A stretch of DNA of 48,387 nt, taken from CAWHYG01 sp963833505. GTDB lineage: Bacteria; Eisenbacteria; RBG-16-71-46; CAIMUX01. Where the stretch lies: assembly GCA_963833505.1 (NCBI GenBank), contig CAWHYG010000012.1:1-48387 (forward strand), written 5' to 3'. A program made the position numbers and the translations under genes. Below the pieces are notes generated by a model. The model saw nothing but the letters and a program-made list of their open reading frames with translations, was not told the origin of the DNA and ran no database searches. Positions 1 through 9,524 of the stretch are shown here, in pieces; the stretch's first letter is position 1, and every line of letters starts with the position of its first letter.

Positions 1-2
1 AG

Positions 3-483
3 TACAAGCCACATCACCTTGCGCGGGCCGGGGACCTCATCGTTGCGAACACCGAGCAGGGCCACCATCGTCTCCTTATCGGGTATGCGGCCATTGTGCC
101 TGCGCACTTTCAATCCGGGAGCCTTTTCAGCCACCACCTGTATCGCGTCCGAGCCAAGGCATCCATGGGCCTGACATCCGACTATCTGAGCCATCTGCTC
201 AACACCTGCGTCATGCATGACACGGTAAGCGGATACGCGAACGGAACGACTGTAAACATGCTGCCGGTCGATGGCCTCCAAAGCCCGCGGGTTGTGGTTC
301 CGTCTGCAACCGTTGTTCGCGCCTTCGGCGCGACTCGCGGAGGCGACGCGCATGCGACACGAAGGGATGACCTCCGAATCCGGGACGCTCGCCACCCTCC
401 GGGACACCCTGCTCCCCAGGCTCATCTCCGGCGAGCTCCGGGTGAAGCACGTCGCGCACTTTGCTCGGCAGGTAATCTCATGA
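3..483 (+). pseudogene. hsdS: Type I restriction-modification specificity subunit (HsdS), 3' part, frameshifted
   Basis: HsdS chooses the DNA target of a type I restriction-modification complex. The window enters the gene in its last target-recognition domain. From base 3 the frame reads a typical TRD ending: GDLIVANTE, a SHHLYRVR strand, then YANGTTVNML and LPVDGLQSPRVVVPS. Near base 320 the frame shifts by one, and the C-terminal conserved helix continues from the frame of base 271 with SGTLATLRDTLLPRLISGEL, which is diagnostic for HsdS. The stop TGA (481-483) overlaps the next gene's ATG (480-482), as in a translationally coupled operon. The 5' part and presumably hsdM lie upstream of the window. 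The break is either real decay or a sequence error. I am confident of the family, not of function. Confidence 0.85.
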
Positions 484-1865
484 CCCCCGACCAGATCGCG
501 GCCCTGGCCGCCGCCGGCGAGTCCGAAGCGGTCGAATTCGAGCGTTCGACGGGCGAGCGTCGCGAGGCGGCCCGCACGTTGTGCGCCATGCTCAACCACC
601 GCGGTGGGCGGGTGCTGTTCGGCATCGGGCCGGACGGACGAGTGGTTGGCCAACAGGTCGCCGATCACACGATCGAGCAAGTTGCGCAGGAGCTGCGCGA
701 GATCGATCCGCCGGCCTTCCCGACAATCGATCGTGTACCCTGGAAGACGGCCGCGAGGTTCTGGTCATCACGGTCGCGACCCGCCGGAACCGTCCCTACT
801 GCTACCACGGGCAAGCCTACCGGCGCGTCGGCAACACGAGCCCGGCCCTGTCGCGCGATGAGTACAACCGGACGCTGTTGGAACGCCTGCATGGCGAGCG
901 GCGTTGGGAAAACGAGCCCGTGGCGGGTTGGACCGTGGACGACCTCGATACGGCAGAGATCGTGGAACGGTAAAGAGTCTATCCGTCGTGCGCGGTCCGA
1001 GGATCCCGACACGCGTGATCCGTTGGAACTGCTGCGAGGTCTCGGATTGCTCCATCACGGGCAGGTGCTGCGCGCTGCCATGGTTCTGTTCGGTCGTGCC
1101 GAGCGTCTCGAGGCGGAGGTTCCGCAGGGTGTCCTGCGGGTGGCGAAGTTCCGCGGCACGGACCGCACCGAGTTCCTGGACAACCGGCAGTTCCACGGCC
1201 ATGCCTCGATTTACTCCGCAAGGCCGAACGCTACTTGCGCGGACCTCCCCATTGCCGGGCAGATCGCGCCGGGCGTTCGAGCCATCGACGATCCGCTGTA
1301 TCCGCCGACGGCACTGCGGGAGGCGTTGGCAAACGCCAACTGCCACCGTGACTACTCGATCGGCGGAGGATCGGTCGCGGTGGGGCTCTACGACGACCGG
1401 CTCGAAGTAACTGTCATCGGGCACGCTCCACTTCGGCCTGACTGCGGAGGCTCTGTTCCAACCACACGAGTCGTTGCCCTGGAATCCGATGATCGCTCGC
1501 ACGTTCTATCGCCGCGGAATCATCGAGAGCTGGGGCCGAGGCACGTCAAGATAGCCGAGCTGGCGGCCTCCGCCGGGTTGCCTCGCCCCGAGATTGAGGA
1601 TGCGGGCGGGTGCGTGACGGTGCGCTTCCGCCCGAGCCGGTATGTGCCGCCGCGGCGAGTTGGCCACGACCTGACCGAACGACAAAGGGTGATTCTGGCG
1701 CTTCTGGATGCGTCGCGTGGCGGGCTCGCCTTGCGTGACATCCTCGTGCGGTTGGCCGATGGTACAGGCGGACGGCAGGTGCGGGAGGATCTGGCTGCTC
1801 TGCGGACGTTCGGGCTGGCCATTGCCTCGGGACATGGGCGGGGGGCGCTGTGGAAACGACTGTGA
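480..1865 (+). pseudogene. AlbA_2-domain ATP-binding protein (COG2865, RecG-like/Schlafen-type), multiply frameshifted
   Basis: The N-terminus (ESEAVEFERSTGERREAARTLCAMLNHRGGRVLFGI) is an AlbA_2 domain. The middle (REALANANCHRDYSIGGG, then SWGRGTSKIAEL after frame correction) is the HATPase-like half of COG2865 proteins. A winged-helix segment ends the protein (LTERQRVILALLDASRGG). Such proteins often sit inside type I restriction operons, as here between hsdS and hsdR; their role is not settled. To read it through, the frame must change near 740, 970, 1418 and 1548. The total length of 1,386 bp is still a multiple of three, so the indels cancel. The ATG at 480 overlaps the hsdS stop. Expected protein is about 461 residues. 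Confidence 0.8.
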
Positions 1866-1963
1866 GTCAAAGGGTTGGCCAATTCCGGCTAATTCCGTCT
1901 TATTCCCGCTTATTCCGTACCGGCGGGGCGGACACTCCGACGACCGCTGCAAAGGCCTGAATT

Positions 1964-4900
1964 ATGACCGCCTTCACCGAATCCGTCGTCGAAGACGCCC
2001 ACCCTCGCCTGGCTCTCGACCCTCGGCTACACCGTCCTCCACGGCCCCGACATCGCCGCCGGCGAGCCCGCCGCCGAACGCGCCGACCCGAACTACCGCA
2101 ACGTGATCCTGGAGCGTCGTCTCCGCGAAGCCCTGATCGCCCTCAATCCCGACCTGCCTCCCGAGGCGCTGGAAGACGCCTTCCGCAAGCTCACCCGGGC
2201 CGATGTTCCGTCGCTGCTGAGCCGACCGTGCCGTACACCGCATGCTCGTGGACGGCGTCACGGTCGAGCACCGCCGCCCCGACGGCTCCATCGCCGGTGA
2301 CCAGGCGCGCGTGATCGACTTCGATGATCCCGAGAACAACGACTGGCTCCGGTCACCCAGTTTACGGTCTCCGAAGGTCAGCACACGCGCCGGCCGGACG
2401 TCGTCCTGTTCGTGAACGGCCTGCCCCTCGCGGTCATCGAGCTCAAGAATCCGGCCGACGAGAACGCCACCATCGGTACGGCCCTCCAGCAGCTCCAGAC
2501 TTACCAGGCGCAGATTCCGGCTCTCTTCAACGACAACGAGGCGCTTATCGTCTCCGACGGCGTCGAGGCTCGAGTCGGTGCCCTCGGGGCGGGGAAGGAG
2601 TGGTTCGAACCCTGGCGGACGATCACCGGCCGCGAGGATGCGGCACCCAGGCTGGCCGAGCTCAGGTCGTACTCGAAGGCGTCTTCGGGAGGCGGCGGTT
2701 CCTCGACCTCATCCGGTACTTCATCGTGTTCGAGGACGAGGGCGGCGGGAAGCTGACCAAGAAGATGGCCGGCTACCACCAGTACTACGCCGGTCAACGT
2801 GGCGGTGGAAGAGACACTGCGGGCGGCTCGGCTGGCAGCAGCGACAGAAGTTGGGGACATATCGGGGCGTTACGAGACGGGGCGCCAACCCGGCGGCGAC
2901 CTGGGCGACCGAAGGATCGGCGTGGTCTGGCACACCCAGGGCTCGGGCAAGAGCCTGACCATGGCCTTCTACGCCGGCCGGATCATCCTGCACCCGGCGA
3001 TGGAGAACCCGACGATCGTGGTCATCACCGACCGGAACGACCTGGACGACCAGCTCTTCGGCACCTTCGGCCGGTGCCAGGACCTGTTGCGCGACCTCCG
3101 GCCCAGGCCGCAAGCCGGGCCGATCTGCGGGACAAGCTGAAGGTCGCTTCCGGAGGCGTCGTCTTCACCACCATCCAGAAGTTCTACCCCGAGGAGAGGG
3201 GCGACCGCCACCCCGTGCTTTCGGAGCGCCGCAACATCGTGGTCATCGCCGATGAGGCCCACCGCAGCCAGTACGACTTCATCGACGGCTTCGCCCGCCA
3301 CATGCGGGACGCGCTGCCGCACGCCTCCTTCATCGGGTTTACCGGAACGCCCATTGAGAAGACCGACGCCAACACCCGCGCCGTCTTCGGGGATTACATC
3401 AGCGTCTACGACATCCAGCGGGCGGTCATCGACAAGGCCACCGTCCCGATCTCTACGAGAGCCGGCCGGCCAGGCTCGAGCTGAAGGAGTCCGAGCGCCG
3501 AGGATCGACCCCGAGTTTGAGGAGGTGACCGAGGGCGAGGAGGTCGAGCGCAAGGAGAAGCTCAAGACGAAGTGGGCGCAGCTCGAGGCTGTTGTCGGTT
3601 CGGAGAACCGGATTCGGCTCATCGCCCGGGACCTCGTGGAGCACTTCGAAGACCGCGCCGAGGCCATGCTCGAAGAGACGGGCGACGAAGGCAAGGCCAT
3701 GGTCGTCTGCATGAGCCGGCGGATCTCGTGGACCTACCGGGAGATCGCGACGCTGCGGGCGCGTGGCTGCAAGTCGGCAACATCGAAGAGCGTCGGACGG
3801 AATCGGCGCGATCAAGGTGGTGATGACCGGCTCGGCCTCCGACCCGCTGGACTGGCAGCCCCACATCCGGAACAAGCCGCGGCGGGAAGCGCTGGCCAAG
3901 CGGTTCCGCGATCCCAGGGACCCGTTCCGGATCGTCATCGTCCGAGACATGTGGCTGACCGGCTTCGACGCGCCGAGCCGCCGCCGTGTACGTGGACAAG
4001 CCGATGCGTGGGCACGGCCTCATGCAGGCCATTGCCCGGGTGAACCGCGTCTTCCGGGAGAAGCCGGGCGGGCTGGTGGTCGACTATCTCGGGCTGGCCG
4101 ATGAGCTGAAGCAGGCCCTGGCGACCTACACCGAGAGCGGTGGCACCGGGAAGACCGCCATCGATCAGGCCGAGGCCGTGGCGCTGATGCTGGAGAAGTC
4201 CGAGATCTGTCTCGGCCTGTTTACGGCTTCGACTGGTCGCTCTGGACCACAGGCACGCCGCAGGACCGCCTTTCGCTGCTGCCCGCGGCCCAGGAGCACA
4301 TCCTGGCGCAGGCCGACGGCAAGGCCCGGCTGCTGCGAGCGGTCGCGGATCTCTCCCTGGCCTTCGCGCTCTCGGTGCCGCACCCGGATTCGCTGCGCAT
4401 TCGCGACGACGTCGGGTTCTTCCAGGCCGTGCGCTCGGTTCTGGCCAAGAGCACGGCGGGAGAGCGCAAGACCGACGAGGAACTCGACTTCGCCATCCGG
4501 CAGATCATCTCGAGGGCCGTCGTCTCCGGCGAGGTGGTGGATATCTTCGAAGCGGCCGGGCTCAAGAAACCGGACATCTCGATCCTCTCGGATGAGTTCC
4601 TGGCCGAGGTGCGGGGCATGCCGCAGCGGAACCCGGCGGTGGAGCTGCTCCGGAAACTCCTCTCCGGAGAGATCAAGCTCGCGATCCGGCGGAACGTGGT
4701 TCAGGCGCGGTCCTGTGCCGAGTTGCTGGAGCAGGCGGTGCGGAAATACCAGAACCGCGCGATCGAGACGGCGCAGGTGATCGAGGAGCTGATCGCCCTG
4801 GCCAAGGACATGCGGGAGGCCGGCGCGCGGGGCGAAGAGCTCGGGCTGTCCGAGGACGAGCTGGCCTTCTACGACGCCCTGGAGACGAACGACAGCGCGG

Positions 4901-5121
4901 TCCAGGTGCTGGGTGAGCCGACGCTCAAGACCATCGCCCGCGAGCTGGTGGCGACGGTGAAGAAGAACGTCACCATCGACTGGACGATCCGGGAGAACGT
5001 CCGGGCGCAGCTTCGGGTTCTGGTGAAGCGGATCCTGCGGAAGTACGGCTACCCGCCGGACAAGCAGGAGAAGGCCACGCAGACGGTCCTGGAGCAGGCG
5101 GAGGTGCTGTCGCAAATGTAG
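1964..5121 (+). pseudogene. hsdR: Type I restriction endonuclease subunit R (HsdR), multiply frameshifted
   Basis: HsdR is the ATP-driven translocase and nuclease of type I systems. Pieces in all three forward frames line up in order: MTAFTESVVED start; the nuclease region with DVVLFVNGLPLAVIELKNP (the ExK of the PD-(D/E)XK site) near 2400-2450; Walker A VVWHTQGSGKSLTM near 2920; DEAH box VVIADEAHRSQYD near 3240-3280; motif III GFTGTPI near 3340; motif VI region MQAIARVNRVFREKPGG near 4025; and a long helical C-terminus ending EVLSQM. At least nine frame changes are needed, near 2005, 2225, 2345, 2660, 2790, 3120, 3470, 3800, 3985 and 4235. Corrected length is about 1,050 residues, normal for the family. 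Motifs are intact between the indels, which is odd for an old pseudogene. Confidence 0.88.
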
Positions 5122-5205
5122 GCAGAGGGGTCAGGAAGCTGAAGAAGGGGTAGGTTGGTCGACGGCCGGCGCAGGGAATTCACGGCCGGGAGCAGGGAGG
5201 TTGCC

Positions 5206-5787
5206 TTGAGAATCCGCTCCACTGGCGCGCAGTTGTACCAGCTCAAGGTCACGCTCGCGGGCATCCGCCCGTCTGTGTGGCGCGAATTCCTCGTCCCCCG
5301 CGACATCAGCCTCAAGCGGCTGCACGACTCCCTCCAGCTGGTCATGGGATCGACGGATAGCCATCTTCATCAGTTCAACCGCGACGGCGTGATCTACGGG
5401 ACGTGACCCGATTCCGGGCTGCGGTGCGTGAGCGAGAACAGCGCCAAGCTGGATGCGGTGCTCTGGAAACCGGGGGATCGCCTCACCTACGAGTACGACT
5501 TCGGGGACAGCTGGGAGCACGAGGTGCGGCTGGAGAAGGTGCTGGAGCCGACCGGACCTGGGTTCTTTCCCATGATCTTGGCCGGGCGGCGCGCCTGCCC
5601 GCCGGAGGATGTCGGTGGGGTACCAGGCTACTACCACTTCCTGGAGGTGCTGGCGGATCCGAAGCACCCGGCGCACGCTGACATGCTCGAGTGGGTGGGT
5701 GACTCCTTCGATCCCGAGGCGTACGACGCCAAGCGGGCGAACCTGGAGCTGCACGGCGGATGGGTTCGGGACGGTCGCGGAGAGTGA
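5206..5787 (+). pseudogene. Plasmid pRiA4b ORF-3-like protein, interrupted by an in-frame stop
   Basis: The pRiA4b ORF-3-like family has no established biochemical role and is common on plasmids and islands. Family signatures seen: YQLKVTLAGIRPSVWRE near the N-terminus, LHDSLQLVMG, HLHQF, YEYDFGDSWEHEV and RACPPEDVGGVPGY, then DSFDPEAYD near the C-terminus. The likely start is TTG at 5206, five bases after a GGGAGG ribosome-binding site. A TGA at 5404-5406 interrupts the same frame just after GVIYG, where the family usually has an acidic DPD loop. Both halves are otherwise complete, about 193 residues together. It follows hsdR in the same direction, 84 bp downstream. Confidence 0.85.
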
Positions 5788-6418
5788 CACTCCCTCCCGC
5801 TGTCCCAGGCCGCCGGGGAGGAGGCGGGGGACGGGCGAAGCGGCCGGGCGGACGCACGGCTGATGAACCATCGGCTCTGCGCCCGAGCGTGTTCTACTTG
5901 AACCCCATTTTCTTCCAGAGCAGCAGCCCCGGGCAAATGCCGGAAATCCCAGCGAACAAGAACATAACCACGGGCAGGTACAGGAACCAGTGCGCTGTGT
6001 GAAGGCCGGTCGGGGAATTCCCGCGAAGATGACTCGGTCATGAACAGAAACTGCATTCTCAGGGCGGTCATTGCTACCTCCTCGATGCGCGGATGCCCGG
6101 CAGAGCTCGGCAGCCAAGTCCGGATCGCTGGCTGACGTCCGGGGATCTCCGCCATCGGCGACGAGTTTGCCCACAGACAACGCCGGGATGCGACGGAAAA
6201 GAAGCGATCCAGAATTCGAGACGCGAGGGGATTGCGCCCGCCGGCCTCAGGTGCCTACCTCTCCTCCTCCCGCTGTCCCAGGCCGCCGGGGGGCGCGAAG
6301 GGGGAGGAGAGGTGGCGAGGTGGGGCGGCGCAGCAGGACTCGGCCCTGCCGCCAGGTCTTGACTTTCCGCTCAGGCGAACGATGCTGGGGCCAATCCACT
6401 TCTACAAGGAGGACGAAC
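5788..6418. other. Non-coding stretch with a duplicated 25-bp GC-rich motif
   Basis: Apart from the possible DUF2892 remnant, the stretch holds two copies of a GC-rich motif beginning CTCCCGCTGTCCCAGGCCGC, at about 5794-5818 and 6267-6292. A TTGACT box at about 6359 lies 55 bases before the DsrE gene and could be a -35 element, but I see no good -10. Nothing else is recognisable. Confidence 0.5.
5896..6076 (-). pseudogene. Possible small DUF2892/YgaP-type membrane protein, frameshifted remnant
   Basis: On the minus strand an ATG near 6074 follows a good GGAGG ribosome-binding site (reads MTALRMQFLFMTES). After a frame change near 6000 the sequence reads HWFLYLPVVMFLFAGISGIC and then CPGLLLWKKMGFK before a stop at about 5896. 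The hydrophobic helix followed by a CP motif and a final K-K-x-G-x-K resembles the C-terminus of DUF2892 inner-membrane proteins. Only about 60 residues are involved and a frameshift must be assumed, so this is tentative. Confidence 0.35.
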
Positions 6419-7020
6419 ATGAAGACGATCGCCGCATGGGTGCTGGCTCTCGCGGTCGGAACGACGATCGGCGTGGCCTACGCCCAGCATCGCGCGGGTG
6501 ATCCCACGGCGGGAACCGCGGGCGCGGTGGTTTCCGCGTCCACACCGGCCGGGCAGCAGTTCAAGCTGGCTCTGGTCCTCACGCAAACCGACCCCGAAAC
6601 CGTCTTCAACGTTTTTCGGGTTGCCCAGTACGCCATCGAGCAGGGAGACGAGGTCAGCGTGTTTCTCCTCGGGCAGGGCGTGGAACTGGACAAGATCCAG
6701 GATCCGAAATTCGATGTTCAGGAGAAGGCACGGGCGTTTCAGGCTGCGGGAGGACGGATTCTCGCCTGCGGCACGTGTCTCCAAATGCACGGCTCCGCTG
6801 GTTCAGCGCTCTGTCCCGTGTCCACCATGACCGAGCTGTACGGGCTGATCCGCAGTTCGGACCGAGTGCTGACGTTCTGATTGCAGGGAGTTGGCCGCGC
6901 CGCCGTCAGTCCCGCCTGAGTCGTCGCCGTGCCGTGCCGCGGCTGGGTGGGTGCCCCGTCCGCCCGGAGGGTACCGGAGCGCACCGGCAGCGCCGGAGGA
7001 CCTGAGCCGCTCGTCGGTCT
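6302..7020 (+). repeat. Segmental direct repeat carrying the DsrE gene, copy 1
   Basis: About 720 bp, from the GGAGGAGAGGTGGCG motif before the DsrE gene to the middle of the palindrome-ended repeat after it, recur at 23895-24621 with very few differences (one silent change in the gene, a few small changes at the edges). Flanks on both sides differ between the copies, so this is a recent segmental duplication. Confidence 0.85.
6419..6880 (+). CDS. Exported DsrE/DsrF-family protein, copy 1
   Basis: The 153-residue product starts with a signal peptide (MKTIAAWVLALAVGTTIGVAYA). The mature domain has the DsrE/DsrF fold signature: FKLALVLTQTDPETVFNVFR, then GDEVSVFLLGQGVEL, and a C-terminal ILACGTCLQMHG followed by LCPVSTMTELYGLI. 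The CGTC pair matches the cysteine motif of DsrE-type sulfur-handling proteins. Periplasmic sulfur or redox chemistry is an inference from family. The ATG follows a strong AAGGAGG at 6406-6412. An identical protein is encoded at 24012-24473; the two genes differ by one silent base (GTG/GTC in VAYAQ). A palindrome-ended repeat lies 75 bp downstream. Confidence 0.85.
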   Translation: MKTIAAWVLALAVGTTIGVAYAQHRAGDPTAGTAGAVVSASTPAGQQFKLALVLTQTDPETVFNVFRVAQYAIEQGDEVSVFLLGQGVELDKIQDPKFDVQEKARAFQAAGGRILACGTCLQMHGSAGSALCPVSTMTELYGLIRSSDRVLTF

Positions 7021-7042
7021 CCAACGCCGCCGGGCGGGGCCG
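6955..7042 (+). repeat. Palindrome-ended ~90-bp dispersed repeat, copy i
   Basis: The left end reads CCGTCCGCCCGG and the right end CCGGGCGGGGCCGG, its near inverse. Inside is a small perfect hairpin (CCGGC AGC GCCGG) and a conserved core GTCGGTCTCCAACG. Sister copies are at 24549, 38713 and 40383. Flanks outside the inverted ends differ between the 7/24-kb pair and the 38/40-kb pair, which defines the left boundary. Confidence 0.7.
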
Positions 7043-7089
7043 GAGCGGGGGGGGCGGATCGACGAGTCCTGGGCAGCGCGGTGGGACTC

Positions 7090-7168
7090 GAGCCGAGCGG
7101 GCGCATTCAGGTACCACTACCGGGAGGCGGCGTGATGCCGGCTGGGTTCTGGCGCAGAACGGGCAGGA
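7090..7168 (+). pseudogene. 3'-end remnant of an rve-type IS
   Basis: The sequence TACCACTACCGGGAGGCGG, a TGA, then a GCCGGCTGGGTTCTGGC stretch matches the last codons and right terminal repeat of the intact IS at 22685-23894 (last residues YYYRRAA, right end GTCGGCTGGGTTTTGGC). Only the tail is left. Confidence 0.6.
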
Positions 7169-7268
7169 TCTGTCAAGCAGCCAACACAGCCACGGCGACT
7201 CCTGATCCTGAGTGACTTCCGGCCCTCCCAGGTGTAGACTAGAAGAGGGCACTCGAAAGGAGGGGTTC

Positions 7269-9417
7269 GTGCGATCAACCCTCGGACATGGAGCGCTCCC
7301 GGCTCTGGTGCTTTCCCTCATCGTTGATTTCGGCCTGAGCGGCACCGCGCGCGCCGACTGCATCGATTACGCAGGGTACCTGCATATGATCGGGCATGTG
7401 GACGCGCCAGGGTATGGCGAGGCCGTGGCGCTTGATGGCAACTATGCATATATCGCCGATGACGATTCCGGCCTGGTCGTGGCGGATGTGTCGAATCCTG
7501 CTGCGCCCAAGATCGTCGGTTCGTTGCCGTACTTGGTTCCGATAACCGCGATAGCTGTGGCGGGCAGGTACGGATACATCATCGGCGGATCCTTTCTGGG
7601 AGTGGTCGACATATCCTCCCCGTCAAGACCGCAATACGCCGGCTACGTGTTTGTCCCGGGGGCGTGTGATGTGGCCGTGAAAGGTGGATACGCCTACGTC
7701 GCAGGCAACGGTTTCTATGTGGTGGACATATCCAATCCCATGGCGCCCGTCGTTGTGGCTAATCTTCCAGTAGGGTCTTCCGATGGCGGCGTGGCGGTTC
7801 TCGGGACGGTAGCTTACTTGGCCACCACATATTCCAATGAACTCTACACCGTGGACATCTCTAATCCCGTGAGCCCGAGGATATTGGGGAACGTGGCCCT
7901 GCCCCTCCGTCGACGTTGCGGTTTATCATAACTACGCCTACGTTGCTGATCTCGGCGATGGCCTGGTCGTCGTCGACGTTTCCAAACCAGCATCCCCGAA
8001 AATCGTCGGTTCTGAGGCCATGGACTGGGCGACCAGCGTCGCCGTGTCCGATACGATCGCGTATGTGGGCTCCGACGAGGGTGGGAACGTAGCCTTGATC
8101 GATGTCGCCAACCCTGGCGCTCTGCGGCCCATCGGGAGTGCCGGCTGCACAGGTCTGGTCGGCGGCACGGCGGTTCGGGGAGCAATGGTCTACGTCGCCA
8201 CGTTCCAGGGCCTCGACGTCATCGACGTTACGAACCCCAATTCCCCGCCGATCCGTGCCAATCTGGCTTTACCGGGTTATGGCGCGGACATCGTAACCTC
8301 CGGTTCAACCGCCTATGTCGCAGACAGCGACGGGGGTGTCCAGATCGTCGATGTTTCCACACCGACTTCGCCGCGATCCCTTGGCGCCGTGGCCACACCG
8401 GACGCCTGTTGTGGCGTGGCGACTGCCGGTCAGTATCTGTACGCCGCCGACTATTCCGCCGGCCTGCACGTGATCGACATCTCCTATCCAGCGGCGGCGC
8501 ACATCGTCGGCAGCGTGTCCCTTCCCGGCGAGGCCAATGACGTGGAGGTCTCGGGGAACTACGCCTACGTCGCGGGCGTGGAAGCTGGCCTGGTCGTTGT
8601 GGACATCTTAATTCCCTTGGTCCCGGCGTTTCTAGGGAACGTCGCGTTTTCCGACGCGGCTGTTGCCGTCGCGGTTTCCGGGACGACTGCCTACGTGGCC
8701 GCCGAGGGCGCGGGCCTCCAGGTCGTCGATTGCTCCAGACCGGCTGCCCCGCGCGTCATCGGCAGCCTGGGCGGGCTCGACTCGGCCGTCGGCGTCGCCG
8801 TCGTGGGAACGGAGGTCTATCTGACGTACGACGGCGGATTCGACCTGGTTGACGTATCCAATCCGGCCGCGCCCCAGCTCATCGGCTCGACCTGGTCGCC
8901 GGGGTATGCGGGTCCGGTCGTACCGTCCGGAACCTATGCCTACCTTGGTGATTTTTCGGAAGGAATGCAGGTGCTCGACCTGCTCCATCCTTCCAGTCCC
9001 GTGACGGCCGGGATCGCCCCGGTCGGCGCCAATGGCCTGACGCTCTACGACGGCTATCTTCTCGACGTGGACGGCCCCGGGTTACACGTGCTGTCGACGC
9101 AATGTGACGTTTCCGGGGTGGAGAACGGCAGCCTTCTGCCCAGGCCGATCATGCTCGCTGCCGATCCGAATCCCGCCAGTGGCCCGGTGACCATCCGATT
9201 CTCTTCGCCGCAGGCATGCGTGGGGAAACTCACCATCTTCGACGCGGCGGGACGAGTCGTACGCACCCTCCTGAGCGGTCCGATCGCCTCCGGCAGCCAT
9301 GCCGTTTCGTGGAACGGCTTGGATGCCGAAGCCCGGGAGTTGCCGCGGGGAATCTACTTCGTCCGCCTGCAAACCCCGACGGTGACAACATCGACTCGCG
9401 TGGCCTTTATCAGGTGA
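7269..9417 (+). pseudogene. Secreted LVIVD-repeat beta-propeller protein with C-terminal sorting domain, one frameshift
   Basis: Start is GTG at 7269, five bases after AGGAGGGG, followed by a signal peptide ending ARA. The body is a long series of ~42-residue LVIVD repeats (pattern: YAYVAD..GLVVVDVSNPAAP..VGS), forming one or two beta-propellers. The end is a FlgD/T9SS-like Ig domain: DPNPASGPVTIRFS, LTIFDAAGRVVRTL, WNGLDAEARELPRGIYFVRL. The frame changes once, near 7900 in a C-run (GCCCCTCC). Dropping one base gives exactly 716 codons. LVIVD proteins are thought to be cell-surface proteins; ligand unknown. Paralogue at 24622-27133. Confidence 0.85.
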
Positions 9418-9433
9418 CGCTCCATGGGACTTC

Positions 9434-9465
9434 GGGAGCGCGATCCTGAAAAGGGCCGCGCTCCC
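9434..9465. terminator. Hairpin between convergent genes
   Basis: Perfect 9-bp stem GGGAGCGCG / CGCGCTCCC with a 14-base loop. It lies 17 bp after the LVIVD stop and 17 bp beyond the stop of a minus-strand gene remnant, so it could terminate both strands. No clear U-tract. Confidence 0.55.
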
Positions 9466-9481
9466 GGACCGTCGACCTGTA

Positions 9482-9524
9482 CTACCGGCACACGACCAGG
9501 CGCCTCCGCGTCTCCTTACCGTCC
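9482..9524 (-). pseudogene. Last codons of a secreted protein cut by an IS
   Basis: Minus strand reads ..DGKETRRRLVVCR-stop (TAG at 9484-9482). The same RRRLVVCR ending closes the 1,349-residue protein at 27237. The upstream part is gone: IS copy A begins directly at 9525. The rest of the gene is not on the far side of the IS. Confidence 0.55.

Noticed and set aside
5404..5406. TGA as a sense codon (recoding) in the pRiA4b-like gene
   Set aside because: Many other genes here end at TGA, and the adjoining restriction genes are also damaged; a mutation or sequence error is simpler.
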